Origin: Rhizobium sp. SG_E_25_P2
GTDB taxonomy: Bacteria > Pseudomonadota > Alphaproteobacteria > Rhizobiales > Rhizobiaceae
Reading direction: 5' to 3'
NCBI RefSeq assembly: GCF_029892285.1
Contig: NZ_JARXVM010000006.1
Location: 124,001 to 188,000 of the forward strand
Length of the DNA stretch: 64,000 nt
Shown: positions 17,695 through 26,894 of the stretch, one piece after another
How the letters are laid out: every line of letters starts with the position of its first letter
Numbering within the stretch: the first letter of the stretch is position 1
Notes under the pieces: generated by a model
Database searches by the model: none
What the model was told of the DNA's origin: nothing
What the model saw: only the letters and a program-made list of their open reading frames with translations
Translations under genes and position numbers: made by a program

Positions 17695-18265
17695 GCCGCA
17701 TGAGTGGTCGCCCCGCCTTGCGGAGCGCAATCTCCTGAAAGCCAGCCGCATGAAATATGCGTGACGGCCCAACAAACAGCCCGACCGAGGCGGACTGCTT
17801 GGCTTTGTCTATCGGGCAGGCGTCGAGTACACGCGCCTGTCGTTGACGGGCAAATTCCACCGCCGCACCGAGAAGCCGATGGCTCAAGCCCTTCCCCCGT
17901 TGGGAGCGGACAACAAAGAAGCAACTGACGGCCCATACATTTTCGTCTTGCGCATCGGCCTGATCGACCGGATGCGACACTGTTCGGACGCCGTTCCAGC
18001 GGGGCACATCCATGCGGGGTCCGACCTGCACCCATCCGACGGCAACCCCATTCAGATATCCTATGATTCCGGGAGCCGCGCCATTTTGGACGATGTCATG
18101 CATATAGTGTTTGCGGTCATCGCGGCTCATGGCGTCGCGCGCCTCGCTTTTCAAACGAAAATAGGTGCACCAACATCCATAACAGCCGCCTTGCGCGCCC
18201 ATGACAGTTTCCCAATCGGGAAAATTGGCCCCGGTCAGCGGCAAAGCAGAAAATTCTTCCACCAT
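17684..18265 (-). CDS. GNAT family N-acetyltransferase
   Basis: A 193-residue acetyltransferase. The acetyl-CoA-binding motif A is [27 protein letters not shown], and a later [21 protein letters not shown] matches the C-terminal GNAT strand. An N-terminal [10 protein letters not shown] segment with three Cys is typical of one GNAT subgroup. ATG at 18265 is preceded by AAGGGG at good spacing; in-frame codons further upstream overlap the dinB promoter and look non-coding. The acceptor is unknown. It is divergent from dinB. Confidence 0.88.
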   Translation of the reverse strand: MVEEFSALPLTGANFPDWETVMGAQGGCYGCWCTYFRLKSEARDAMSRDDRKHYMHDIVQNGAAPGIIGYLNGVAVGWVQVGPRMDVPRWNGVRTVSHPVDQADAQDENVWAVSCFFVVRSQRGKGLSHRLLGAAVEFARQRQARVLDACPIDKAKQSASVGLFVGPSRIFHAAGFQEIALRKAGRPLMRLTL

Positions 18266-18313
18266 ATCAGACAGCCCCTTGAGAAGAGCGAGTTTACGCC
18301 ATAACGTGGCTTT

Positions 18314-18328
18314 GTTCAATCTTTGTTC
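18314..18328 (+). promoter_or_regulatory. LexA (SOS) box of dinB
   Basis: GTTC-AATCTTT-GTTC is an exact match to the alphaproteobacterial LexA operator GTTC-N7-GTTC. It ends 10 bases before the dinB ATG. Placement on the promoter or transcription start fits repression by LexA and induction after DNA damage. Confidence 0.88.
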
Positions 18329-18338
18329 CGGGCGCGCC

Positions 18339-19631
18339 ATGGCTGACACCAGCGACAACACAGGGTTTTGTCGAGACTGTCTGGCTGCTGCTCGCGGCGG
18401 GCGTCGCTGCGGCAAATGCGGCAGCCCTCGCCTGCTCAAACATCCGGAGCTCTTTCAGCTGACGGTCGCCCATGTTGATTGCGACGCCTTCTACGCCTCG
18501 GTGGAAAAGCGCGACAATCCTGAACTCGCCGATAAGCCGGTGATCATCGGCGGCGGCAAGCGGGGCGTGGTGTCGACCGCCTGCTACATCGCCCGTATTC
18601 GCGGCGTCAAAAGCGCCATGCCGATGTTCAAGGCGCTGGAAGCCTGTCCTGACGCCGTGGTCGTCAAGCCGGACATGGAGAAATATGCCCGCGTCGGCCG
18701 GCAGATCCGCGCGATGATGCAGGATTTGACGCCGCTGGTGCAGCCGCTTTCCATCGACGAAGCCTTTCTCGATCTGGCCGGCACGGAACGGCTTCATCAC
18801 GATCCGCCGGCGCGGACGCTGGCGAAATTCGCCAAACGCGTCGAAGCCGAGGTCGGCATCACCATTTCGGTCGGGCTGTCCTATTGCAAATTCCTGGCGA
18901 AAGTCGCGTCCGACATGAACAAGCCGCGCGGCTTTTCCGTTATCGGCGAGGCCGAAGCGGTGGAGTTTTTAAAGCCAAAGCCGGTGACGCTGATCTGGGG
19001 CGTCGGCAAGGCGTTTGCCGAGACGCTGGCGCGCGACGGGATCACCGAGATCGGCCAGTTGCAGCAAATGCAGGAGAACGATCTCATGCGCCGCTACGGC
19101 GTCATGGGCCGTCGTCTCTATTCGCTGTCGCGCGGGATCGACGACCGGCGGGTGCATCTCAATGACGAGGCGAAAAGCGTCTCGGCTGAAACGACCTTTT
19201 TCGACGACCACGCCTCGCTCGAAGCCCTGACGCCGCCGCTCAGGGCATTGGCCGAACAGGTGTCCAAGCGACTGAAGAAGACCGCGACGGCCGGGCGCAC
19301 CGTGGTGCTCAAGCTCAAGACGGCGGATTTCAAGCTGCGCACCCGCAACCGGCGTCTCGAATCCCCCACTCAACTCGCCGACCGCATCTTTCGCGAAGGC
19401 CTGTCGCTGCTCGACAAGGAACTCGACGGCACGAAATTCCGCCTGATCGGCATCGGCGTCACCGATCTCTGCGACGAGGATCAGGCCGATCCGCCCGATC
19501 TCGTCGATCCCGACGCCAGCAGGCGCGCGGCGGCGGAAGCGGCCATGGACAAGCTCAGGGACAAGTTTGGCGTCAAGAGCATCGAGACCGGCTATACATT
19601 CGGCCGCGGCAAGCGCGGGCATACGCCCTGA
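18339..19631 (+). CDS. dinB: DNA polymerase IV with N-terminal zinc-ribbon-like extension
   Basis: The 430-residue Y-family polymerase performs translesion synthesis. Catalytic acidic residues are in [14 protein letters not shown] and [10 protein letters not shown], followed by the helix-hairpin-helix thumb ([18 protein letters not shown]) and the little finger. Before the palm is an extension with a Cys4 pattern (Cys11, Cys14, Cys24, Cys27; CRDC...CGKC) that could bind zinc, a form I recall from rhizobial DinB. ATG at 18339 has no visible ribosome binding site and lies 10 bases from the SOS box, so the mRNA may be nearly leaderless. Confidence 0.94.
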   Translation: MADTSDNTGFCRDCLAAARGGRRCGKCGSPRLLKHPELFQLTVAHVDCDAFYASVEKRDNPELADKPVIIGGGKRGVVSTACYIARIRGVKSAMPMFKALEACPDAVVVKPDMEKYARVGRQIRAMMQDLTPLVQPLSIDEAFLDLAGTERLHHDPPARTLAKFAKRVEAEVGITISVGLSYCKFLAKVASDMNKPRGFSVIGEAEAVEFLKPKPVTLIWGVGKAFAETLARDGITEIGQLQQMQENDLMRRYGVMGRRLYSLSRGIDDRRVHLNDEAKSVSAETTFFDDHASLEALTPPLRALAEQVSKRLKKTATAGRTVVLKLKTADFKLRTRNRRLESPTQLADRIFREGLSLLDKELDGTKFRLIGIGVTDLCDEDQADPPDLVDPDASRRAAAEAAMDKLRDKFGVKSIETGYTFGRGKRGHTP

Positions 19632-19781
19632 TCACGCGCGATCGTTCTCACGAAATATTTACCAAGCATAAGCCATGTTTCGACCACCTCACTTGTTTCC
19701 GCGGAAACAGCGCCTCTTGAAAATCTTTCGTAATTGATCTTCTATAGTTTTCGAGGCGATAGTATTGTGTGGAGGACGCCC

Positions 19782-21026
19782 ATGAATTTTCGCGCCATTT
19801 TGGGACTAGCACTGGCGACGACATTTCTCTTTGGCGCAACGGCCAAGGCGGACATCGACGATCCCCTGCAGATCTTCGTGTCCAAGGATACGCAGAGTTT
19901 AGCGGTGTATGACGGCGCCGCTGTGGTGGCGACGAGCAATGTCTCCACCGGCAAGCCGGGTCACACCACGCCTTCCGGCGTGTTTTCCGTGCTCGAAAAG
20001 CGCAAGACGCATTTCTCCAATCTCTATGACGACGCGCCGATGCCGTTCATGCAGCGGTTGACCTGGTCTGGCGTCGCGCTGCATGAATCGGGGCATGTGC
20101 CGCGATATCCAGCCTCGCATGGCTGCGTGCGCATGCCGGGCGATTTCGCCAAGATGCTGTTCGGCATGACCAAGCGCGGCTATCATGTGGTGATCACCAA
20201 TCGCGAGATCGCGCCGCAGCCGATGCCGGAAATCGGCCTGTTCAAGCCGCGCTATCCGGCGCAACCAGGCGACTTGCTGAGCGATGCGGCCATGCGGCCG
20301 AGCATGCCCACGACCGACGGCTCAATCGAAATCGCCACCGCCGAAACCCTGCCGAAGCTCGGCGCGGGCGCAGTGGCCGAATTGCCCAAGCCGCAGCCGG
20401 CGCTAAAACTGCTGATCACCCGCGTAACCGAGCGTCATGCGCTGCGTGAAGTCCAGGCCATGCTCAATCAGCTCGGCTATGACGCCGGCGATGAGACGGG
20501 AACGCTGACAACCAAGACCGCGAAGGCGATCAAGGCCTATCAGACCCTGCATGGCCAGAAGCCGACCGGGCAGGCGAACGCCGCGTTCAAGGCTTCGCTC
20601 TACAAGGTGCTGAATCGCAAGGCTCCAACCGGATGGCTTTACGCGCGCCAGAACTTCAAGCCGGTCTTTGACGGCCCCGTCGACATTGCCGAACCGGATC
20701 TCGCGCTGGGCACGCATTTCTATCATGCAGTCGGCGTCCATCCCGCCCAGCGCAGCGCCGATTGGTATGGCGTCACGCTCGACAACCAGATCCCGGCGAA
20801 ACAGGCTGTGCGCCTGGGCATCGTCCGCCAACCGGATGCGCAGGCTGCGGACGCCGCGCAGGCTGCCTTCGAACGGATCGCAATCCCCACCGACCTCCGC
20901 AACAAGATCGAAGTGATGATGGGCAGCGGCTCCTCGCTGACCATCACGGATGCGCAGGACAACCTCAACACCGGCGACGGCACCGATTTCATCACCACCA
21001 CGGTAGAGCCGCGCAAAGCGGGTTGA
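19782..21026 (+). CDS. L,D-transpeptidase (YkuD domain) with peptidoglycan-binding domain
   Basis: The 414-residue exported enzyme has a signal peptide (FRAILGLALATTFLFGATAKA), a YkuD catalytic domain with HESGHVPRYPASHGCVRM (His113, Cys115), a linker, and a PG_binding_1-type domain (REVQAMLNQLGYDAGDETGTLTTKTAKAIKAYQ) near residues 225-280. It would form 3-3 crosslinks or attach proteins to peptidoglycan in the periplasm. The C-terminal 130 residues are unassigned. ATG at 19782 follows a GGAGG box. It is a single gene with a strong terminator behind it. Confidence 0.92.
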   Translation: MNFRAILGLALATTFLFGATAKADIDDPLQIFVSKDTQSLAVYDGAAVVATSNVSTGKPGHTTPSGVFSVLEKRKTHFSNLYDDAPMPFMQRLTWSGVALHESGHVPRYPASHGCVRMPGDFAKMLFGMTKRGYHVVITNREIAPQPMPEIGLFKPRYPAQPGDLLSDAAMRPSMPTTDGSIEIATAETLPKLGAGAVAELPKPQPALKLLITRVTERHALREVQAMLNQLGYDAGDETGTLTTKTAKAIKAYQTLHGQKPTGQANAAFKASLYKVLNRKAPTGWLYARQNFKPVFDGPVDIAEPDLALGTHFYHAVGVHPAQRSADWYGVTLDNQIPAKQAVRLGIVRQPDAQAADAAQAAFERIAIPTDLRNKIEVMMGSGSSLTITDAQDNLNTGDGTDFITTTVEPRKAG

Positions 21027-21056
21027 ACTCCCCAGGTCAAAATGACGATTCTTGAG

Positions 21057-21086
21057 CCGCCGGACGCGCCATCGTCCGGCGGTTTT
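21057..21086 (+). terminator. Rho-independent terminator after the L,D-transpeptidase gene
   Basis: A perfect 9-base-pair GC-rich stem (CCGCCGGAC at 21057-21065 with GTCCGGCGG at 21074-21082) and an 8-base loop is followed directly by TTTT. It lies 30 bases after the stop codon. Confidence 0.88.
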
Positions 21087-21222
21087 GTCACCGGCAAGAT
21101 CGCAACAACATGTTGGAAAATGACAACCGCTCTCATTCGGCGCGGGAGACGACTTGCCGGGCGCTATAGTCGGGTCTAGGCAGGGTCCGCTTTCCTTTAG
21201 TCATTTCGGACAGACCCCTCCC

Positions 21223-22404
21223 ATGAACGCCGCCACTGCCCGCTCCGCCCGGCTAATTCTGCTGTCGCTTTTCGTGACCGCGCTCGGCAACTCCGCCATG
21301 ATCCCGTTCATGGCCTATTTCATCATGCAGGAATTGCATATGAGCGCTCTGCATGTGACCGCCTATTCGGTTACAGCAGCCCTGCTCACCATGCTCTGCA
21401 ACCGGGTGGTCGGCGAGCGTATCGACCGGGGCGGACGGATATTCGTGTATGTGGTGGCCGGAAATTTCGGGCTGTTGGCGGCAAGCCTCGCCGTGCTGGT
21501 GACGCCGACCTATCCGGCGGTGATGCTGGCGGCGGCCCCCTGCCTGGCTCTGGCCGGAGCCGGAATCTCCGCCGTCTATATCCTTGGCCGTTTGTTTGCC
21601 GAGCGCAGCGGCCTCGATGTGCAACGCTTCAACGCCAAGGTGCGCACCATGGTGTCGACGGGCTGGATGTTCGGCCCCGCGCTCTCCTATCTGATCGCGG
21701 CGCGCGGCGGATCATTCTACGTCTTCCTGTTCGTGCTCGCGCTGTCACTCGCGGCGCTGGTCACCACCGCCGTCAGCCTGCCGCGCGATTTCCGCTCGGA
21801 AAAGCGCGAGACGCGGTCGGCGTCGGAGAATACAGGATGGTTCGACAACCGTCCGCTCTGGCTCGCGGCTGCGGCCTGCTTCCTGTTCAACATCGCCCAT
21901 GTGCTCTGCGCCTCGGCGCTGCCGCTGTTCTATATCCGTGAGGCGCATCTGCCCGTCTATGCGCCGGGCCTGTCGCTGACCTTCAAATGCCTGGCGGAAA
22001 TCGTGATGATCATGGGCTCGTCCTACATCACAGAGCGCATCGGGCGCCGTAATGCGCTTTATCTGGCCGCCGGCGCGGGCATGGCCGCCTTCGCCGTTCT
22101 GCATGAAGCAACGAGCCTGCCATTGATGGCCCTGGGCGCGTTGATGGAAGGCGCCTATTTCGGCCTGTTCGCCGGTGTGGCGGTGAGCTTCATGCAGGGT
22201 TTCGCGCGCGGACGCATTGGCCGCGCCACCTCGCTCTATATGAACAGCCTGTTTCTGGGCTCGCTCACCGCCAGCACCATGACGGGGCTCATCGCCACCG
22301 CCTTCAGCTTCCAGGCCGCCATCGCCGCGGCAGGCGTCGCCATGACGGCGGCGCTTGCGATGCTGTTTCTCAGCCGTCGCGCCGACGCGGAAGCCGAGAC
22401 CTGA
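21223..22404 (+). CDS. MFS transporter, SET-like sugar efflux family
   Basis: A 393-residue, 12-helix major facilitator. The loop between helices 2 and 3 reads NRVVGERIDRGGRI, and the matching loop between helices 8 and 9 is SSYITERIGRRNALYL. The overall pattern resembles E. coli SetA/SetB sugar exporters, but the match is by eye, so drug export is also possible. ATG at 21223 places the first helix correctly (RLILLSLFVTALGNSAMIPFMAYFIM). It ends six bases from the convergent dnaE gene. Confidence 0.82.
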   Translation: MNAATARSARLILLSLFVTALGNSAMIPFMAYFIMQELHMSALHVTAYSVTAALLTMLCNRVVGERIDRGGRIFVYVVAGNFGLLAASLAVLVTPTYPAVMLAAAPCLALAGAGISAVYILGRLFAERSGLDVQRFNAKVRTMVSTGWMFGPALSYLIAARGGSFYVFLFVLALSLAALVTTAVSLPRDFRSEKRETRSASENTGWFDNRPLWLAAAACFLFNIAHVLCASALPLFYIREAHLPVYAPGLSLTFKCLAEIVMIMGSSYITERIGRRNALYLAAGAGMAAFAVLHEATSLPLMALGALMEGAYFGLFAGVAVSFMQGFARGRIGRATSLYMNSLFLGSLTASTMTGLIATAFSFQAAIAAAGVAMTAALAMLFLSRRADAEAET

Positions 22405-22410
22405 AGGTCC

Positions 22411-25400
22411 TCACACCAGCTCGATATCGATCACGCCTGGGGTCGCGCGCATGGCGGCGGCGATCTCCGGTGAAATCCGGAAGCGCTCGGGCAGTTCCAC
22501 CTCAATCTCGCGCTTGCCTTCATCCTTGATGACGATGAAGGAGACGACGCCTTCGCCTCTCTTGTTGAGATGGGTGGCCACGGAACGGAGGGGCGCGGCG
22601 TCACGCACGAAAATTCGCATCGCCTTCTGCATCTGCACCGACTTTTCCTCGAGCGACTGCACCGACTGGATGCGCAGGCTCACCCCTTCCGGCCGCTCTT
22701 CGGCTTCGACGCCGATCACATAGGATTTGCCGGTTTCGAGCAGATCGCGATATTGCGCCAAGGTCTCGGAAAACATCACCGCCTCGAACTGGCCGGAGGA
22801 ATCCGAGAAGGCGACGATGCCCATCTTGTTGCCGGTGCGCGTCTTGCGCTCCTGCTTGGAGATCACCGTGCCGGCGAGCCGTCCCGGCGCCTTGCCTTGC
22901 TTCACCGCATTGGTGAAATTGGCGAAAGTCTGCACCCGGAGCTTCGTCAGCACCGCCTGATAGGCGTCGAGCGGATGGGCGGTGAGATAGAAGCCGAGGA
23001 CCTGGAATTCCTTCAGCAGCTTTTCCGACGCGAGCCATGGGGCGATCGGTTGCAGGCCGATCTTTTCGGGGCCCGACGCGCCGGATCCGAACATGTCGGA
23101 CTGGCCGCTGGTCTTGTTCTGCACCGCCCGCTGGGCATAGGCCATCAGCCTGTCGATGCCAGCGGCCAGCGTGGCCCGGTCGACGCCGAAGCAATCAAAG
23201 GCGCCGGCCGAGATCAGGCTTTCCCAGACCCGGCGATTGACCAGCTTCGGATCGGTGCGCAGGCAGAAATCCTCAAGGCTTGCGAATTCCGTGTCGCCGC
23301 GCGCCTCAACGAGATGGTCGACCACCGCTTCGCCGACGCCCTTGATGGCGGCCAGCGAATAGAAAATGCAATTGTCGCCGGTCTCGAAGCGGCGGAACGA
23401 GGTCTGCACCGAAGGCGGCACGATCTTGATGCCGAGCCGGGTCGCATCCTGGCGGAAATCGTTGACCTTTTCGGTGTTGGCCATGTCGAGCGTCATCGAT
23501 GCGGCCAGGAACTCCACCGGATAATGCGCCTTGAGATAGGCGGTCTGATAGGACACCACGGCATAGGCGGCGGCGTGGGATTTGTTGAAGCCGTAATTGG
23601 CGAATTTGGCAAGCAGGTCGAAGATCAGGTTGGCTTGCGGCTTGGAGACCTTGTTGGCGACGGCGCCGTCGACGAAGCGCTCGCGCTGCTTGTCCATCTC
23701 CTCCTTGATCTTCTTACCCATGGCGCGGCGCAGAAGGTCTGCTTCGCCGAGCGAATAGCCCGACAGGACCTGCGCGATCTGCATGACCTGTTCCTGGTAG
23801 ACGATGACGCCCTGGGTCTCCTTGAGCAGATAATCGATGGTCGGATGGACCGACTCGATCTCCTCCTCGCCGTGTTTGCGGGCGTTGTAGACCGGGATGT
23901 TCTCCATCGGGCCCGGTCGATACAGGGCCACCAGCGCGATGATGTCCTCGATACAGTCGGGCCGCATGCCGATCAGCGCTTTACGCATGCCCGCGCTTTC
24001 CACCTGGAACACGCCGACCGTCTCACCGCGCGACAGCATGTCATAGGTCAGCTTGTCGTCGAGCGGCAGCGTCGACAGATCCACCTCGATATTGCGCTTG
24101 GCGATGAAATCCACCGCGACTTTCAGAACCGTCAGCGTCTTCAGTCCGAGGAAGTCGAACTTCACCAGACCCGCCTGCTCCACCCATTTCATGTTGAACT
24201 GGGTGACCGGCATGTCGGAGCGCGGGTCTCGATAAAGCGGCACCAGCTGCGCCAAGGGCCGGTCGCCGATGACGATGCCGGCGGCGTGGGTGGAGGCGTG
24301 GCGATAGAGGCCTTCGATCTTCTGGGCGATGTTGAGCAGGCGGGCGACCACCGGCTCCTTCTCCGCCTCTTCCTTCAGGCGCGGCTCTTCCTCGATCGCC
24401 TTGTAAAGCGGCGTCGGATTGGCCGGATTGTTCGGCACCAGCTTGCAGATGCGGTCGACCTGGCCATAGGGCATTTCCAGCACGCGGCCGACGTCGCGCA
24501 GCGCCGCGCGCGCCTGCAGCGACCCGAAAGTGATGATCTGCGCCACCTGTTCGCGGCCGTATTTCTGCTGCACGTAGCGGATCACCTCTTCGCGGCGGTC
24601 CTGGCAGAAGTCGATATCGAAGTCGGGCATCGACACGCGTTCCGGATTGAGGAAGCGTTCGAACAGCAGCGAAAAGCGCAAGGGATCGATATCGGTGATG
24701 GTGAGCACATAGGCGACCAGCGAGCCTGCGCCCGAACCACGGCCCGGCCCGACAGGAATGTCGTGCTGCTTGGCCCATTTGATGAAGTCCGCCACGATCA
24801 GGAAGTAACCGGGGAATTTCATCTTGGTGATGATCGACAGTTCGAAATCGAGCCGCTCGTTATAGTCCTTCTCGGTATAGCCGTTGGCGAGGCCGATCGT
24901 GTCGAGCCGCATGCGCAGGCCTTCCCAGGCCTGGCGCGAGAGTTCGTCGGATTCGGCCTTTTCGGCGGCGGCGTGATCGTCGGAGGCGCCGGTGAAGCGT
25001 GGCAGGATCGGCGCGACGCCCTTGAGCATGAAGGCGCAGCGGCGGGCGATTTCGACCGTGTTCTCGATCGCTTCCGGCAGATCGGCGAAGAGTTTCGCCA
25101 TTTCCGCCCGGCTCTTGAAATAATGGTCGCGGGTCAGCCGGAAGCGGCTGTCGTCGGACACCAGCGCGCCATGCGCCACAGCCATCAGCGCATCATGCGC
25201 TTCGAAATCGTCGGCAGCCGGAAAAAACGGTTCGTTGGTGGCGACGATCGGCAGTTCCAGGCCGTAGGCGAGCTCCAGCATGCGATTTTCGTGGCGGCGG
25301 TCGTAACCGGCGTGACGCTGCAGCTCCACATATAGCCGGTCCGGAAAAAGCTCCGCCAGCGTCTTCAGCCGCGCTTCGGCGAGCGCCGCATGCCCTTCGC

Positions 25401-25899
25401 GCATCGCCATATCGACAGGCCCGGCCACAGCGCCGGTCAGGGCGATCACGCCCTCCGTGCCGTGGTCCAGCCAGGAGCGCTTGATATGGATGGTGCCCGG
25501 GCCGTCGCCTTCCATATAGGCGCGGCTGACGAGATTGGAGACGACATTGTAGCCTTCGGTCGTCGCGGCGAGCAGCACGATCGCCGGCAGCTTGCGCAAC
25601 TGCGGCTGGCGGCTGCGCTCGTCGGCGATCTCGTCTTCGAAATCAATCGACAACTGGCAGCCGATGATCGGCTGCAGCCCATCGCCGGAGGCCAGCTTGG
25701 AGAATTCCAGCGCCGCGAACAGATTGTTGGTGTCCGTCAGGCCCAGCGCCGGTTGCTGGTCGGCCACCGCTTTCGCGATGATCTTCTTGACCGGCAAGGC
25801 TCCTTCCAGAAGCGAATAGGCGGAATGCGCCCTCAGATGCACGAATTGCGGCGTTTCAGCCAGCCCCTCGAGGGGAGAAATTGCGTGCGCGTCGGCCAT
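22411..25899 (-). CDS. dnaE: DNA polymerase III alpha subunit (replicative)
   Basis: The 1162-residue product is the chromosomal replicase catalytic subunit. It has the PHP domain (FVHLRAHSAYSLLEGALPVKKI), the catalytic core with GPGRGSGAGSLVAYVL and the Asp pair in PDFDIDFCQDRR, the LLRRAMGKKIKEEM and NYGFNKSHAAAYAVVSYQTAYLK blocks, and a C-terminal OB-fold and tau-binding region (APGRLAGTVISKQERKTRTGNKM). Length and the GPGRGSGAGS motif indicate DnaE1 rather than the mutagenic DnaE2, and no imuA/imuB lies beside it. ATG at 25899 has AGGTGAAG upstream. The SOS-boxed small gene lies 85 bases upstream on the same strand. Confidence 0.97.
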   Translation of the reverse strand: MADAHAISPLEGLAETPQFVHLRAHSAYSLLEGALPVKKIIAKAVADQQPALGLTDTNNLFAALEFSKLASGDGLQPIIGCQLSIDFEDEIADERSRQPQLRKLPAIVLLAATTEGYNVVSNLVSRAYMEGDGPGTIHIKRSWLDHGTEGVIALTGAVAGPVDMAMREGHAALAEARLKTLAELFPDRLYVELQRHAGYDRRHENRMLELAYGLELPIVATNEPFFPAADDFEAHDALMAVAHGALVSDDSRFRLTRDHYFKSRAEMAKLFADLPEAIENTVEIARRCAFMLKGVAPILPRFTGASDDHAAAEKAESDELSRQAWEGLRMRLDTIGLANGYTEKDYNERLDFELSIITKMKFPGYFLIVADFIKWAKQHDIPVGPGRGSGAGSLVAYVLTITDIDPLRFSLLFERFLNPERVSMPDFDIDFCQDRREEVIRYVQQKYGREQVAQIITFGSLQARAALRDVGRVLEMPYGQVDRICKLVPNNPANPTPLYKAIEEEPRLKEEAEKEPVVARLLNIAQKIEGLYRHASTHAAGIVIGDRPLAQLVPLYRDPRSDMPVTQFNMKWVEQAGLVKFDFLGLKTLTVLKVAVDFIAKRNIEVDLSTLPLDDKLTYDMLSRGETVGVFQVESAGMRKALIGMRPDCIEDIIALVALYRPGPMENIPVYNARKHGEEEIESVHPTIDYLLKETQGVIVYQEQVMQIAQVLSGYSLGEADLLRRAMGKKIKEEMDKQRERFVDGAVANKVSKPQANLIFDLLAKFANYGFNKSHAAAYAVVSYQTAYLKAHYPVEFLAASMTLDMANTEKVNDFRQDATRLGIKIVPPSVQTSFRRFETGDNCIFYSLAAIKGVGEAVVDHLVEARGDTEFASLEDFCLRTDPKLVNRRVWESLISAGAFDCFGVDRATLAAGIDRLMAYAQRAVQNKTSGQSDMFGSGASGPEKIGLQPIAPWLASEKLLKEFQVLGFYLTAHPLDAYQAVLTKLRVQTFANFTNAVKQGKAPGRLAGTVISKQERKTRTGNKMGIVAFSDSSGQFEAVMFSETLAQYRDLLETGKSYVIGVEAEERPEGVSLRIQSVQSLEEKSVQMQKAMRIFVRDAAPLRSVATHLNKRGEGVVSFIVIKDEGKREIEVELPERFRISPEIAAAMRATPGVIDIELV

Positions 25900-25984
25900 A
25901 TTGCTTCACCTGGATTCTATCATCCCGTTGTAACGGGTCGGGCCGGCGCCAGTCCAGCCCGCAGCGAAGCGGATATGCGTCAAC

Positions 25985-26071
25985 TCACAGCGCGCTCATC
26001 ACCACGGCGAAGCTCGCCACGAACATGATGACTGAAGTGAATGCTGCCATGTCACGAAGGAAATCGGTCAT
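25985..26071 (-). CDS. 28-residue SOS-controlled membrane peptide, SidA-like
   Basis: A 28-codon gene encodes MTDFLRDMAAF followed by a hydrophobic stretch TSVIMFVASFAVVMSAL, a single membrane helix with a short charged cytoplasmic start. A consensus AGGAGG lies 5 bases before the ATG, and a perfect LexA box begins 22 bases upstream. Size, membrane topology and SOS control match what I recall of Caulobacter SidA, a 29-residue inner-membrane division inhibitor acting on FtsW/FtsN. Identity as SidA is inferred, not aligned. It reads toward dnaE, 85 bases downstream, with only a weak hairpin (CCCGTT-AC-AACGGG) between. Confidence 0.75.
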   Translation of the reverse strand: MTDFLRDMAAFTSVIMFVASFAVVMSAL

Positions 26072-26092
26072 TTACGCCTCCTGTTCGATTAT

Positions 26093-26107
26093 GTTCTCTA
26101 TATGTTC
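26093..26107 (-). promoter_or_regulatory. LexA (SOS) box of the small membrane peptide gene
   Basis: GTTC-TCTATAT-GTTC on the plus strand (GAAC-N7-GAAC on the minus strand) matches the alphaproteobacterial LexA operator exactly. A third GTTC at 26083-26086, spaced by 6 rather than 7 bases, extends it toward the ribosome binding site. It is 22 bases before the minus-strand ATG at 26071 and 118 bases before the plus-strand gene at 26226, so the former is the likely target. Confidence 0.88.
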
Positions 26108-26225
26108 TACTTTTATTCTGTTGTCAACGATCTCCACAGGTGGAAGGTTAACGAAAGCTTTCCGCGAATAAAGCGGCTGCGACGACCGTTACTGAAGCAA
26201 ACCAAGCCCGATCGGAGATTCCACG

Positions 26226-26822
26226 ATGCGCCTGCCTGCCCTCATCGCCCTCAGCCTCGTTCTGTCCCAGCCGGTCCTTGCCGAAACGATCGAGACATCA
26301 TCGGTGGTCTCGGCGGTCGTTGGCGACTTCAACAAGGATGGCGCGCAGGATCTGGCCATGCTGGTGCGCGGCGAGGACGCCATGGACCTGCATCTTCTTC
26401 TTGGCGTCGAGGGCCGCGGCTATCTCGAACCGGCGGATGTGGTGAAAGGCCAGATCTGGGGTGAAGCGGGACCGGATAGCCTGGTAGGACAGGAACCCTA
26501 TCTCGAAACGCTGCCGAACGGCTCACTCGCCGTCAACACCCGCAATGACGCCGTCGGACGCGGTCGATGGAACCAGAAGCTGACGCTCGCTTATAGCAAC
26601 AACGCCCTGGTCGTGGCTGGCTTCTCCTATATCTGGCGAGATACGATCGATCCGGACAATGCCGGCCAATGCGATATCAATATCCTCACCGGCAAAGGCA
26701 TCCGGGAAACCCTTCCCGAAACGGGCGATCCGGTGAGAACGCGCATCGCCATCAAGGGCGAGCAAACTCCTTATGCGACATGGAGCGATTCCAACGCCAT
26801 CTCCGCCTGCAATCCCGGCTAA
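26226..26822 (+). CDS. Secreted FG-GAP/VCBS-like protein, unknown function
   Basis: The 198-residue product has a signal peptide (MRLPALIALSLVLSQPVLAE) and, right after it, VVGDFNKDGAQDLAMLV, the DxNxDGxxD calcium-binding loop of FG-GAP/VCBS repeats. Only one such repeat is clear; the rest (LETLPNGSLAVNTRND, RWNQKLTLAYSNNALVVAGF) is beta-rich and may be a propeller blade or sandwich. Two Cys occur near the end (GQCDIN, SACNPG). It lies between two LexA boxes, but its own SOS control is not shown. It starts 154 bases from the divergent small peptide gene. Confidence 0.75.
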   Translation: MRLPALIALSLVLSQPVLAETIETSSVVSAVVGDFNKDGAQDLAMLVRGEDAMDLHLLLGVEGRGYLEPADVVKGQIWGEAGPDSLVGQEPYLETLPNGSLAVNTRNDAVGRGRWNQKLTLAYSNNALVVAGFSYIWRDTIDPDNAGQCDINILTGKGIRETLPETGDPVRTRIAIKGEQTPYATWSDSNAISACNPG

Positions 26823-26823
26823 T

Positions 26824-26838
26824 GTTCTCTTTTTGTTC
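26824..26838 (+). promoter_or_regulatory. LexA (SOS) box of the DUF5680 gene
   Basis: GTTC-TCTTTTT-GTTC is an exact GTTC-N7-GTTC match. It starts two bases after the upstream stop codon and is followed by a possible promoter, TTGTGA (26839-26844) and CTAGTG (26861-26866) at 16-base spacing. The ATG of the DUF5680 gene is at 26895, so the box is well placed to repress it. Confidence 0.85.
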
Positions 26839-26894
26839 TTGTGATTTTCTTCACTCGCCGCTAGTGTCGCGGCAGTTGTCGGAGGAAGACTCGC

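Noticed and set aside
22570-25335. A 921-codon open frame on the plus strand
   Set aside because: It lies wholly antisense to dnaE, is rich in Arg, His, Gly and Asp from reverse-complemented codons and resembles no protein; it is a by-product of high third-position GC.
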